Positions 13,271 through 26,118 of a DNA stretch of 64,000 nucleotides are shown piece after piece. The notes under the pieces were generated by a model. The model saw nothing but the letters and a program-made list of their open reading frames with translations, was not told where the DNA came from and did not search any database. This stretch comes from Gibbula magus. Its lineage: Eukaryota; Mollusca; Gastropoda; Trochida; Trochidae. Location: the NCBI GenBank assembly GCA_936450465.1, contig OW388292.1, positions 5,847,756-5,911,755 of the forward strand. The letters run 5' to 3'. How positions within the stretch are numbered: position 1 is the stretch's first letter; each line of letters begins with the position of its first letter. Made by a program: the position numbers and the translations under genes.

Positions 13271-15170
13271 GGGCAAAGTGACAGATTTGCAACTAATGGA
13301 AGGATGGTCATGTCAATGGTGAAAGTTTCTGCAGTGAGTGAACCAAAGGACATCTTGAAGTTACTTGCCTTGGTTAGCTTATTATCTACGGATATATGTA
13401 TAGATGATCCTGCACATTAACCTTGTAGCTTTCAGCAATTACACAGAATGTTTTTGAACTTTATAAGCAAAGCCAGAAACTATACGTAATAGGATCCAGA
13501 ACCACACTATAAAAGACAACCAACTGTTGAACTTATGAACTTATTGGTTTCTATAAATTGTTTGTTTGTTCAGAAATCAACATCAATACACCTGTCAAGA
13601 ATTGTTTGTTCATCAATAGGTGTAGGCCAGGGGCATGTTCTCCTACCTTATGGGAATATTGTAAGTAAACAATGTTTACAAAAGCCTGTCAGTTTCCATA
13701 TCAATCATTTCCAGTCAGATATAGACATTTCTCAACTAACATAAAGATCACAATACATTAAACAGTTTGCACGTAACTATTTCGTTCAGACATCTACATC
13801 TTGTACATTGTGTTTATCTTTCATAAAAGGTAGCACAGACAGAGTATAAAGAGTTATATTTAAAGTTTCCATTCAGATCAAACTCTGCACGACTCTTACC
13901 CATTTACAAACATAGATCCAATTTCCTCTTAACAATAAGTACACATCTCTTACTGCCACATTTCAAGGGTAAGGAATAGTTGAAACAAGGATATCAACAT
14001 CACGGAATACAGAGATGCTATCAACATAACATCCTCCAGCATCATGGTATTGAACTTGTCACCATGGTGATGTACATGACTACCCATTCAGGTATAACAG
14101 GGCGAAATTAGCGCCTGTCCGTTATACTTCACCACCCGACAAATCAACGTTGTCCAAGGATGTACAAACTTGATACTGCCAAATATACTTGCAAAAGCTT
14201 AGTGAACTCTGATAGAGTCTGGGAATAGACACTCCTTCGCGTGTAACTGAATTGTTGTGGTAAATGTGTAGCACTACTAGCAAACTACGTTGTACCATGT
14301 TCAGTAATACTTGCTACATTAGACAAAAACTTTCATTTCCATGAACTGCCTGTTTCTTCCAAACTCAAATGTTTATTATCCTCTCCAACCCTCCCTCTAG
14401 TATACATTCATGATAACAATTTATGCTTGACATGCTGTACAGAGTTAGTGGATCTGAAATTCTCATCTAAACGTCTCTGAATACATGCATCAAGTGTTTA
14501 TATTGGTTTAGATTTGACAACTGCAAACAAAGAACCTTCTTAAGATTTTGAGGATATTCTTAGAATACAAGTGCAAATTTTTGAAAATTATCATCCAAAA
14601 CATAAAGCTCCATAGCCCCTATTTACTGCATGGTACAATCACCCAAAAGGTTAATCATTCCGCAGAAGTTTGAGCAAACAGTTTACATTTCTTATCCAAT
14701 TGGCAGAACCAAATTAGAATCCAATTTTGGAGTATTCTCTCTTATATAAATAGACAACGGAATAAAAAAAGACAGGAAGACAGATTTGACATTTGTCTCG
14801 TCAGGAAATGCATAATAGCAGTTGGGCACATTTCAGCTAGGTAAAAGCTACTTTCCTCAACTGATATTCCATCATTATATTTGACATATATCCTCTGAAA
14901 ATAAACTAAATGTCAAATGCAAATTTCCACTTCAAAGACCTCAATTTCCCATTTCAATAAAGCATAACACCGAACTGTCTGACTACCATTTATGGTCGGA
15001 CTGAACTCCTCGGCAGGTTTACACATTCTACTCGTAGTTGTCTGGTAATGGAAGTGGCCACATAGAAAGTGTCATCCAGTCGGATGTGTTTGCATGTTGA
15101 ACTGAGGTAAATAGCAGAAGGGTTTCCACATCGTATTTGGTCCACGCTGAGGTGTGTCTGCTTACTCTAT

Positions 15171-15350
15171 AGCGACACCGAGTGTTACAGCGACACCGAG
15201 TGTTACACCGACACCGAGTGTTACAGCGACACAGAGTGTTACACCGACACCGAGTGTTACAGCGACACCGAGTGTTACACCGACACCGAGTGTTACAGCG
15301 ACACCGAGTGTTCTAGTGACACAGAGTGTTACACCGACACCGAGTGTTCC
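15171..15350. repeat. 18-bp minisatellite beside exon 2
   Basis: Ten copies of an 18-bp unit (agcgacaccgagtgttac) alternate between 'agcgac' and 'accgac' forms. Because 18 is a multiple of three, it produces an open frame of TPSVTA repeats on the plus strand. I treat that as an artefact: there is no start context, and the frame runs antisense across exon 2. The array begins about 60 bases downstream of the exon 2 donor, inside intron 2. Confidence 0.95.
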
Positions 15351-15411
15351 AGCGCTAGAATTTGTGTTATATCTTGAGACTCATGCAGTACCGAATGCAG
15401 ATTCTTCTTAC

Positions 15412-15473
15412 CTTCAGTAAATGCTTGTTGACCCATTTTGTGAATGTCTTCTTTTGTACAGCATCTCTTTGAT
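15412..15473 (-). CDS. MACF1/DST/shot-like: Spectraplakin exon 2: start of the first calponin-homology domain
   Basis: A 62-base exon is flanked by an acceptor ...CTGTTTCAG| and a strong donor CTGAAG|GTAAGA. Read with the G carried over from a first exon, it gives 21 codons: DQRDAV followed by [13 protein letters not shown] and LK. This is the conserved opening of the CH1 actin-binding domain. In plectin and spectraplakins the equivalent exon is also 21 codons, enters in phase 1 and leaves in phase 0. The KHL(I/M/L)K ending favours a spectraplakin over beta-spectrin, which has SHLAR here. The usual DERD is DQRD, a conservative change. No CH1 continuation exon (the DLYEDLRDGHNL region) was seen to the left. 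An 18-bp minisatellite starts about 60 bases past the donor. Confidence 0.93.
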
Positions 15474-16257
15474 CTGAAACAGCAAATATAGACAAATATA
15501 GAGTTTTCCAATAGAGGCAGGGTGCATGACAATGATTCAACTATCATGCATGCTTCTGTAAATATCAATGAAACTCTTTCTCGACAATAGTCAGAGTATT
15601 AATCGTGACAAGTCAGTGTTGATGCTTTCTTGCTGCATGAGTTGATAGAACAAAGTCTGATGAAAGGATGATTATATTTCAGTTCATACAGAAATTATGC
15701 TTTGAAAGCAAATCTGACAGAAACAAACTAAGGGAATCACAACATGGGAGTGGACTGAGTTGTGGGACACACAGAGGACTCTGCAGGCCTTCCTCCACCT
15801 GTACTAAGTGTCTGTAAAATAGTTGTCCTATATATATATATATGTACTTCTATTTCTGTCCATTCAAATGCCTTCTTATGTGTTAAATGGCCAAAAATAC
15901 TGATATTTGATCCTCTTAAAGGTATACACTTCGGCGAATTTAGCTGTGGAAGGCATTAATTAATTAGCTCACAGCGAGGCGGAAATCTCAATCAGCGCTC
16001 CCTCTACTCAGCGGTGTTTTCATTGCGCAGAGGCCTACTCGCCACTACTTGCCGTACAAGCGCGATACTCAACGGATGCGAGCGTCTTATTCATAGTCAG
16101 TGGCCAAAAGTCTGTTCGCAGTGACGTAATTTCCATAGACTTGCATGTTAATTATCTTTTGCGAGAATAATTTTCATAATTTATTTGTTTGGCGACTGGT
16201 TCTGAAATCTTTTCCAAAATAATGCAAATTATCTGAGCTACAGACACATAAATAGAG

Positions 16258-16398
16258 AATACTAAACGATGTCCTGTTTAATAACATATTTATGAAACGA
16301 GTGAGTGGTTTGGTATTTAACGAGCGAAAGCGAGTTAAATACCAATACCATCTCACGAGTTTCATAAATATGTTATTAAACAGGACAGAGTTTAGTAT
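16258..16398. repeat. Near-perfect 141-bp hairpin
   Basis: Arms of about 68 bases face each other (aatactaaac...ggtatttaacgagcga and its complement), with only a few mismatches, around a minimal loop near 16326-16329. Such a structure would extrude as a cruciform or, if transcribed, form a long double-stranded RNA stem. It is probably a foldback MITE or the end of one. It directly abuts the inner inverted-repeat element at 16404. Confidence 0.85.
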
Positions 16399-16403
16399 TT
16401 TAT

Positions 16404-17256
16404 TTATTAATCACCCAACATTAACAAAATAATGCGCAAACGAAAGGCCGGTTCGAGTGCATTATGCCAGCATAACTAGGTCAGGCGTATGAATACATTG
16501 TAATGAGGCTGCTGTCATTCCGTTTTACGTTAACACTGAACAACGATCTAAAACAATTAAAGATCAACACGATTTTACGAACCAAACATCATATTTAATG
16601 AAAAAACAACAACTTAACATAACTTTTTGAATCACAAATTTCAATTCTCGGGATTCTTTTTTAAGTGCGTGGTATCATACGTTGTGCACCGCCTCAAAGA
16701 AGCGTGGCTGTTCGTGTGGCACGAACGTTTGAAACAGTTTGAAAAGTTTTTAAGAAGACTGAGTTGTTTTTTGGTCCTGCAAAGATAGGACCAAGGGATT
16801 GCATTTGAGAACGGCTAACATTTAGAGTGTTTGTGTTTGTACTTTGCTTCAAATTTGAAACACTTGCTTGATTTGGACCAATGTCAACAACAGCTGCAGC
16901 GTGACCCCGCATCAGCTGGACGGTTGATCAAGTCGCTGATTTGACGATGTTGATTGTCAGAGATGTGAGAATAATTGTTTATACTCTGTAAGTTCTTGTG
17001 ACCACTAATTTGTATAATTATTTATTATTTAGATATCAATGCTGCGATAGTCATTTAAAAGGATATTGTAAAAGTAAAAATTCTGAAATAATGCTACTTC
17101 GAGATGTTGTGGTTGACAGCTGACATTGTTTTGGTCACGTTACTTTGGTCATGTGACCAAGTGCAAGTAGTTCCGACAGCACGCGATGTTATTACACTAA
17201 GTGTAATAACACGGTAGATTTATTACACTGCGATATCTTCAACGGGTGATTAATAA
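16404..17256. mobile_element. Inner element with 13-bp perfect terminal inverted repeats
   Basis: The sequence ttattaatcaccc at 16404-16416 is matched by its exact complement gggtgattaataa at 17244-17256. Near the right end lies a perfect palindrome with 11-base arms around one A (17188-17210, core ttacactaagtgtaa). No transposase frame is present. It may be a separate nested MITE or an internal subterminal structure of the outer element. Confidence 0.55.
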
Positions 17257-20200
17257 TTACCATTAAAGTTTCCTATTATTATAAAAAAAATACATCTTCT
17301 TAAACAACACATATATGCAACATTCCGTCGTTACAGATTACCGTCAATGGGACATTGGAATCACAGTTGTACATATGATATTTAAACAAGTGTCATTCAA
17401 AAACTAATTAACCGGTAAATGAAATGTAACTATGTGCGCATAGCTGAGTTGATTTCAAAGCTGTCTACAAAATATGGCAGCAAATGCACTTTTACTTAAA
17501 TTAAGAAAATTATTCTCGCAATAACTGATTAACATGGAAATCTATGGAAATTACGTCACTTTTGGCCAATGACTGTATATGAAAGTATAGAGAAAACATA
17601 CACACGACGTACAGGCCAATTATATGTAAATTTAACCAAAATACAATTGTGATGATTTTGCAAATATTTCGCATGCGAATAGCAATCTACAATGTGTGAT
17701 TAGAATAACGAACCTGTGAGCTTAATATTCCATGCACATCGTCGTATAACACCCTAAGTTGCCTAATTGTTATTGGACTGAAGTTTTTACGTCTGCGTTC
17801 AGAGGTAGTGGCCGTTAGTAATCGTCCAATGATATGGTTTTATTCAAATGAGTGTCAAACAAACAAAATACAAAACTATCATCCTATTCCTAAATTCCAT
17901 TGGTCGAATAAATATTCCTAACTTTGATTGGCTGACAATATCTAGACTGAATGTCGCATTAATGTGTATTTGTTGTCATGATCAGCATTGTGTCACCAAG
18001 ACCGAACATTTGACAATTAACATGTCTATTGACATGCCGGTCGCCGAGATGCCAGTTGTTGTGTAATAGAACCGGTCCAGTAAACTTGTTAACTGTAAAA
18101 ACATAATTACACTCGAGGCTCTTCCCTTTTTCTCACCTATACTCAGCTTATTTGACTTTGTTCTGCTTAATTACGTAAACTTATTTGCTGTAACAACACT
18201 TCTCCCCTCTTTGATCTTGAAGAAGCGTCTATATGGTACGCGAAACTGATCATTTGTATATGGAGCGGCAAGTAAATTCTATCAGCGTATTTACCGATCC
18301 GTGTCGTTTTCATTTACAAGATGATCATGCACAGTAAGTTTGGTAACAAAAATGATTTCATTCGATCTTGTTCGTTGTCTATAAATGTGTATAATCACAA
18401 TGTTGTTTAATTGTATTTTATTCAATGAGAAGAAATGAATTGGAAAACAAGTCTAGATGACTTTTGTAAATGCCAATCAACAACGCATGTATGGTTCACA
18501 TTTATACATCATGTTTAAATGATGATAAATTTATGAACACAATAATCATAATGTATATGTGTGCAAGTACAGTGCAACAATTTGCATGTAAAATTCAGTG
18601 AGTTTGTTCAGTTGTTGGCCAATCCAGTTCATGCATTTATACATGAAATAAATTTCATAAAACTCATATAGCAAGTGAAAATGGTTTGCATTGCATTGCA
18701 TCATATAGGGGTCTAAACAATATTTTGATCGACAAACTTGAATTAAAATAACCTTTTATGTTTATGTTCTTACACTTTTGGATATACTTTGTCACTGATA
18801 TCAAACGTGACAGCAACAAAGAAACGTTGAATGAAATGTGAGTTGTAACCATGATATTTTCACCAAACACGCACACATCTTTTCAGGAAATCGATGTCGT
18901 AATATTACCCCTCTAATGCATTTTATGAAATCATTTAGTAGCATTTAAATTATATTATTATTTATTGGTATTCAGAAACTTGGTAAACGACGACTTTCTC
19001 TATGAAATATTGTAACAAACTTGTTGAAATCACAATCCTGGACGAACATTACATGCAGTTTAGCAATGATAAATGTGTGTGTGTACCTGTAACCCTGTTT
19101 GACATCTTTTAACGGCATCTTGAAATACATGCCGTTAAAGTAATATATACGTGTTCTTACATTTACATTTAATCCCGTATGTGAAGTTTTAATGTAAAAG
19201 TAGATTCCGAAAGATTGTATCAACAACCTGTCAAATAATTTCGAGTTGAAAATATTTCTATTAATTTCGTTTCAAGATGTTAAATATTGTCATTACTAAT
19301 AATATTTATAGAATGTATAAACATTTACTCTTCAAATACGACATCAGAAGCGTGAAAAACTCAGGACAAGGTGTACATGTCGGTGTGCAGTGAGATGAAA
19401 CAGCCAATCAGCGATCGCGTGTCGAAAGGGGAAATCCCCCGCCTTGACATTGACGAGCTCGCTCGGCAGAAGCCCAGTTTGAGTCACGTGACCGTGTTGG
19501 CCATAAAATCAAATACGTAACTGGCTCGTTAGCGGCGGTCAGAATTCGCCCGAAGTGTCTCCCTTTAACAATTTTCAGAGACTATAGAAAGCCTTTCGTC
19601 TGTTATTGAGGCATAATGCTATTATAAAATTACACAAATATCTGAATAGATACAACTCCAAGCTTGGTACATGCTGGCCTAGCCCTACAGGTCTGGTGAC
19701 ATGGGCTTCACTCACAGTCACTTTCAGGGACAGGCTATGGTGAGGAACCAGAGGTCCAATTTGTTTGGCTACATCAGACTAACTACAGGAAGATATAGTT
19801 TTCAGTTAATGTTACTCTGTCTGGGGACCTCGAGGTCTGGTTTATTGGGGCCACATGGCTTGTAGAGCACACACAAGTGACCCAGTCCTTCACCCGCTGT
19901 CAACTCAACTCACACTCCCAGATCATCGCAACATGCAAGATTCACACAGACCTTCGTCCTTGTTTGATTAGAACATTATGTAAATGCTGGACAAACAAAC
20001 ATCATAATTATCTACCTGAACTAACAAACTCAAACTGTCATAAATTCATTACTCAAATTTGGTGTTGAGTCAAGTAGAGACACTGAAGGATTGCTTGAGT
20101 CAATATTGACTTCCTCTGTAGCCTTCTGGGTAATGGAAGATCGTTAGCGGATTATTCTCCACAGGCTTTACACTTGGATATGCAGTTCTTATAAGTGGAA

Positions 20201-20409
20201 TGGAAACTGGATATTTGCCAGTTTTAAGATAAAGGACTTGTTTACCTTTCTCATACCTTTAAATAAACACTTGCAGATAAGTATGTTTGCATTGTAAGCC
20301 TTATAGACTAGCTGAAGATCAGAATTCTTTTTTTATTGATTTGTTTTGAAAAAAAAATAATTAAAAACAGATAAATGAGATTATGCAATGAATTCTAGAC
20401 AGAGGTTGA

Positions 20410-20489
20410 ACGATACAGTGATACGGGATTGCCGCTAATGGCTGCGATATTGCCGAAGCGACGTTAAGCAATAAGTCACTCACTCACTC
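20410..20489 (+). repeat. SINE tail fragment, gastropod type
   Basis: A 'ggctgcgatattgccgaag' and 'cgacgttaagcaataagtc' segment ends in TCACTCACTCACTC. This tail is typical of very abundant elements I recall from marine gastropods and is the main basis for the organism guess. No pol III head is visible upstream, so the copy is truncated. Confidence 0.65.
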
Positions 20490-23400
20490 TTGTCTGGGTT
20501 AAATAAACAAATTTCATCACATACATATTCTAAAACTCTCAAGGAGTGCAACTTCAAATGCAATTCTATTTCTTTATTTTCACAATAGCAATGCACCATT
20601 ATACCATTTTTAAAATATTAACTTGAGTTCTATCTGGAGACACAGATCAACTATCCAACTGATCCCAATCTATGTCACGTGGATGCAAACTATCAACATG
20701 AATATGCCAATAACTTAATATCTAAAGGAACATATGAAGTGCAATTTCGCAGCCAAAATAATCCCAAATTTCCGAACTGCAGTCCCAATCACTTCTAGCG
20801 TCTGTCTATATGACATGTATGGAAACTGTCAACATGAAGACGCAGGTCTCCTGACAAGTGACAGCAAGAGGACGGGCTGATTGTTCACTGCATTGTGCGA
20901 CATCAACTCACAGATTACATCACCGAGATGAAACACACATAGCCATGGGACCTGCAGTTACTTCCTCAAACTATTAATTTGGAAATTGACAATCTTTATC
21001 TGATGTCAATAACAATGAGTTTGCTGAAGCGCGAATGACGGCCAGGTGACAGGTGGGGAAGAAGAAACTAGACTACTTCAACTTGAAACAGAGGCTGAAA
21101 GGTGGAAATGAAAACACTTGAAGAAAATGGTTTGTTTTATTAAAAGGAAAGTTAACTTCAATCAAGAACAAAAGCTAAAATATCTGAAGAAGACCTTGTT
21201 TGGGAATGAGCAATGTCAAGAAGAAGAAACTGGGTTACTCCCACCTTTCAGAAATTATTACACCAGTAAAAGATGTGTCAGAAATTATTAAGAAATAAAT
21301 AGTTTGTGGAAATAAAACCATAATGCTTAATTTCCATGGACAAAAAGTTAGCCATCAGAATAAAATTAGACTTTTATAAAAGCATCAAGAAGCTTGAAAA
21401 AACATACCATCCCATTTCTTATATATTTTTTATTCGATTCAATCAACCTAAACTCTTACACTGAAAATCTCTTGGAAATTAGACAAAGAACCAAAATTAA
21501 ATTTTTATTAAAGATATCTGGTTACTGCAACCTGAACATGTCCAAATTGACAACTGGATATAATATTTAAGTCCAATCCTGAATGAGGAAGAATGAGATG
21601 ACTTTTGAAAATGCAATTGTAACCTTTTCACAAATTTCAAATCAATCGATTATAACAATTTTGAAGACATCATAAATAAACAAATGAGTCATATGATCAA
21701 AGCGCTGTACAAGTCAATTATCTATAACAATTATCTATAAGAAATCAAATGTTTGAAAACGTCCTGCTCACAACACTAGTAGGTGACCTAGAGCCCACTT
21801 CCTCTGCCCTTATCATACAACGAACGAAAGCTTCATAACTCAACGGACATACACTCTACCTGGGGCGAGCGGCCAGGTGAGAAATTGTCCAATATACCGG
21901 ATGACTAATCACTATAATCACTGGAGGTTCACGAACTTTACGAACTTGTGAAACTATCACACCTTTTAGTAGCCCAGTGTTAAGATGACATGTCTATGTT
22001 TGTCCTTGTAGCACCCAGGGCTATGCTTCACAATCAGGCCTGATGTGGCTCTTGATAAAACTCGTCTAAATGGATACATGTAGGCGGACATGCTTCTCTG
22101 CTTATCAAACATAATCGATGTTTAGAAATTTATTCAACATCCTTCTTTACAAACAGATGTTACATGCGGGGGCTTTTAACTTTCTTAATTTGACAAATTA
22201 ATACTTATGGATTTTCTCTAAATGCAATGGCGTTATTTAAATATGACAGACACCTTACACCATATTTCCTTTTCCACTGCAATTAGGATAATATCAACAC
22301 AAAGTAGAGCAATGACCCAACACATGACACTTCAACCAGATGGATACTTGTAGACACCTTAAACCTCCTCCCTCCATTACTTCCTCGTAACCTGGTCCTG
22401 AAGGTTGACAAAACCATACTGAACTCTGGAAATAAGGAAGATATTACCCTTTCAATGGAATTAATATTACTGATACTTTAATACTTGATCAAACTACACA
22501 ACAACGACTTCACAACAACGACTACACAACAACGACTTCACAATTAAGGAACTATACCGAAACGTCGACGATCCTCCAATGAAGAACTTGATCGTCTATT
22601 AAGATTTTGATCCAATACCAAAACTGGACCCCTCCTTTTCCATTGGTGGACTCCCACCCTTTCAAAATTCCTGGATCCGCCACTGACAAAAATATTCTAT
22701 TCATGTGTCACTAGCCTTGTGTAGATATATTACAGACAACACAACTATAAAAACAGCATCCAGTCATCAGACTTATGAGAAACAATTTGTCCTTAAAATA
22801 CATCAAATTCATAACAGAATAGATCACTTATTACCATTCCATCATCTATCCAAATTCCACCCACAGACCAACCCTGCCACACCCCTGTAGGCAGGCACCC
22901 AACCACCCACGCTCCCCTCCCCATGACAAGTATTTCAGACCAAGATAAATCACTTGAGTTTCCTGTTGGTTTCCCCACTATAAAACATACCAATCAACAT
23001 TCTTTGAGGCATAACTTTATTCCTCTTCCATTATTGATCTTTTATACCTAACATTTACTTACTTCTTATCTTTGTTTACCTACAGTGAATAGCCAACTAA
23101 TAAAGATGGCAAACCTTTTATTTTCATATGGGCAAGCAGTCAAGGTTTTTGTTTAATTAATGTAGTGTTGAAAGTTAAATGCAAAAAAGATATTGTGAAA
23201 CTTTTCTACAAAAAAACAAATTTTGATACTCTTCTGCAAAAGAAATTGTGAAACTTTTCTGAAAAAGAAGTTGTTAAACTTTCATACAAAAGAAACTGAA
23301 ACTGTTATATTTCTTCTATACATGCTCGTTTCAAGGACTTTAAAATCTTGTTGTCAGTGGAATGTATGTTTTAGAAATGGTTGGAAAGCATGAGAATAGA

Positions 23401-24269
23401 ACTGAATAAATGGGTGTAAAAAATATGAGCATTTCATCAAAATATTTGCATAGATAAATGTAAACATACCAAAGACAATTAGGTTACATTATGTTTTTAG
23501 ATATCTTGATATAGTTCATAACAGTTCACCATGAAAGAACTATTACAGTAAGACTGCTGAGTTTGCAAAATTGACAAATTTGTAGGTCAAATGTAAAAGT
23601 TGCAAAGATCAACTTCAGAATCCTAAGATGACCACGGTCAATTTGCTTCAACCGGTGATCTATTACAGGCAGATTTACCATTGTGAAATAAAGAAGTTGA
23701 ACATCCATAAATATATCCTTGTCTTTCTATTATACCAACTTCTAGAGTGCCTCTCAAACAGTTTACAAGCAGATTTGTTAACCCAGAAGTATCCTCCATC
23801 CTTTCCTCCCTCCCCTCTCATTCTTTTATTATTTCCATTTCCTATTTCATTTCGGATATTTTTTATCCGAAATTTAATTTTAATTATAGAGACTAAATGT
23901 TAACAACACTCTAACATATGGACTAATACAGACAAGATGTCAGTCTAGATATTGCAAAAAGATATATTTCAAATCCTGACCTAGACGTGGCAGGGAGACA
24001 GGTCCCAGATCTGGTTGTCATATAGTGTCAAGTGCACTTCAAGTAGAGGCTAATTTATTCCACCTGCGAATCCATCACACACATAAATAAGAGCACACCT
24101 TTTGCTAAGTCACTGTTTATATCACTGAAACTATTTGGATACATCCTAGCTTTGTTTTAGGCTTCTTGCACGGAATTTTAATCACTACTTGTGTACAACT
24201 GATTTGTTCATTTTATTCTAATGCCTATGTAAAGCTTAGTTTATTGCTTTGAACTGTCACAGAGCTGGC

Positions 24270-24420
24270 TTTCTGTAGCCTCTCCTCCAAATATTCAACT
24301 GACTTATAGCAAGTCTAGATTCCTCAGCTCTTGTTATTTTGTATAACTATTGAAATGTTTTTAAAATATTGTTTTTGATAAGAATAACGTATTTCTGAGA
24401 CTAAATGTAAGTCTAGGTTT
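24270..24420. repeat. Dispersed repeat, copy 1
   Basis: It shares 'agcaagtctagatt.ctca', 'ataactatt', 'gaa.tgtttgtaaaat.ttg' and 'tatttctgagactaaatgt' with copies at 25990-26118 and 51300-51380. Each copy ends near a short hairpin of the agacta...tagtct type, which resembles the 3' end of a retroelement. The family is not identified. Confidence 0.6.
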
Positions 24421-25186
24421 CTGACGATCAATGATCAAACAGTGAAATATTGACAGGGTTTTAAAGTGAATGACCCAGAAGAATATGTCATTGTAAGCTC
24501 ATTCATCCTGTATAGAAGGGAAATCAATTCAAGTCATCAACACATCATTCAACATGTTTACAGTACACCTGAATTACCAAATGGTTAAATTAGTGCCTGA
24601 TCTACCCCCGACTGTCTTCATATATCAGCCCTCATCTGAACACTTGAATATCGGACGACAACATTAGTGAAGATAGAAAACTTCAACGAAAAACATCAAA
24701 CCAGTCATAAAATATCTTCATTATATATATTAACTTAAAACCAAATCACCAAGTGAACCAAACTGACCCTATAAACAAGTAGCAACGTAATAATGTAACA
24801 CATTAGCAGATAGTCTGTTAATTACATTAACGTTCTCCGAGAGTCACCCCACTGAGCAGCTCTCAGATGAGGGAATCCTGGTTAGTTCTGGCTGGATCAT
24901 GTTGTCCTGTGAGGTGGCATTTTAATTACATTACGAGATGAAGAACAAGAGGACATCTCCCCCAACAACCTGCCCCTCACTCATAAAGCCCCATCTCTCC
25001 ATCCACATATCTGAGGGTGCAGTCTGAAGTCAGAGAGCTGGGAAGTGTTGCACTGGGGAAGAATGTGGAGATACCTGGGTGATAAGAAGTGTACAGTATT
25101 GGAGGGATGCCATGGCCGACTCCACCGCAACCGGTGGTGACGAGGAGAACAGGGCAGTGAGGAAACTGGTACACCGCTCCATCTAG

Positions 25187-25188
<2 letters not shown>

Positions 25189-25218
<30 letters not shown>
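25189..25218. repeat. (TCTG)n microsatellite
   Basis: About seven uninterrupted tetranucleotide copies. A shorter run of the same unit occurs near 25930-25950. Open frames here that encode RQTDRQTD on the minus strand are artefacts of this run. Confidence 0.95.
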
Positions 25219-25989
25219 ACACCTGGGATACAGGCCAACAGGTAGTGAAACTGTGCAGGGTGAAAACTGCAAAGGATTTTAGAAGAAACCTGTTGACTTA
25301 TTTGACAGAGGGTTTTATAAATAAAGCATCAAAATTTTACTCTATAAATAACATAACATTATACTGAGTAAAGTCTAATACATGTGCTGGATTAAGAAAG
25401 TTACCCGGTATAATGGTTGAATATGCATTAAATAGTGTAGGTTTGTAAATGTACTGAAACTAAAATGCTTACAATCTGATTAAGACGGGATACAATGATT
25501 AATTCAATAGACCTACATTTGTACTGATCACATGATCCATCAACATGTCGCTATATGAATATAAATGAAATGCTCAAGGTATATTCGTGTATACAAAATC
25601 GAAGAATTGGCTCTGGGAAAATTGTCTATAGTTATTTTTTTGTGTATACATAATTAAAGAATTAGCTCTGTTGAAACATAAATAGCCATCTATTTCAGGA
25701 ATCATGGCAGGTGTTACAGTAAGTGTAAAGGAGGTGTTGAGATGTAGAGGGATATGTTCAGAATGTACATGTTATTAAATGTATGTTCTATTAATGCTCA
25801 AAACATGTTTTTTGCAAATCATTCGAGTTTTATTACTATCTCATATATCTATAGAGATTTATTACGTTGTTTATGATTATTTACAATGTAAATACACCTA
25901 CTGCTGTAATGAGGAGACAATAATAAACAATCTGTCTGTCTGTTAGTCTGTCATCCAGACCCTAGACCCACCCAGTCTAGAAAAAGTCT

Positions 25990-26118
25990 AAAGCAAGTCT
26001 AGATTACTCAACTCAGAAATTAAGGCATCTACAGGGCTCCATTTTGAATAACTATTTGAATTGTTTGTAAAATGTTGTTTGTAAGAAAAAACTATTTCTG
26101 AGACTAAATGTTAGTCTA
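25990..26118. repeat. Dispersed repeat, copy 2
   Basis: This is a second copy of the element at 24270-24420, with 'agcaagtctagattactcaa', 'ttgaattgtttgtaaaatg' and 'ctatttctgagactaaatg' followed by the complement of 'agact'. It contains about 25 extra bases relative to copy 1 between the two conserved blocks. Confidence 0.6.

Larger units (their letters stand above)
1..15411 (-). other. Intron 2 of the spectraplakin gene (open at left edge)
   Basis: Everything to the left of exon 2 reads as intron. I looked on the minus strand for the next CH1 exon and did not find it, so the intron probably extends past position 1; a missed small exon cannot be excluded. Named contents are the 47-bp minisatellite at 1-875, SINE-like pieces (1051-1137, 4862-4938, 13121-13270), an AT-rich tandem repeat (3499-3695), a 73-bp duplication (8091-8236), a palindromic IR3 site (10866-10886) and an 18-bp minisatellite (15171-15350). 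Stretches 1625-3498, 3696-4861, 4939-8090, 8237-10865, 10887-13120 and 13271-15170 show only AT-rich sequence without a feature I can support. Confidence 0.7.
16091..17585. mobile_element. Non-autonomous DNA transposon with about 90-bp terminal inverted repeats
   Basis: Left arm 16091-16183 and right arm about 17500-17585 are inverted copies. Shared blocks include tggccaaaag, gtgacgtaatttccatag, catgttaat and gcgagaataattttc. Similarity appears to decay gradually further inward. The roughly 1.5-kb element has no transposase-length open frame, so it would have moved only with help in trans. It contains a 141-bp hairpin and a second, inner inverted-repeat element. It sits in intron 1 of the spectraplakin gene. 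Confidence 0.75.
15916..19568. mobile_element. Possible larger element bounded by 27-bp inverted ends
   Basis: The sequence 'ttaaaggtatacacttcgg' plus 'cgaatt' at 15916-15941 reappears inverted at 19542-19568 with about 23 of 27 positions matching and one gap. The 1.5-kb inverted-repeat element lies between them. This could be one non-autonomous element carrying a nested insertion, or two separate copies of one repeat in opposite orientation. No target-site duplication is clear and no transposase frame is present. Confidence 0.3.

Noticed and set aside
15154..15420. Plus-strand frame with TPSVTA repeats
   Set aside because: It is produced by the 18-bp minisatellite and runs antisense across exon 2 of the spectraplakin gene.
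24977..25238. Minus-strand frame with RQTDRQTD
   Set aside because: It starts in the TCTG microsatellite. The alternative ATG in GCCATGGCATCC reaches a weak GTATCT donor in phase 0, which would not join exon 2.
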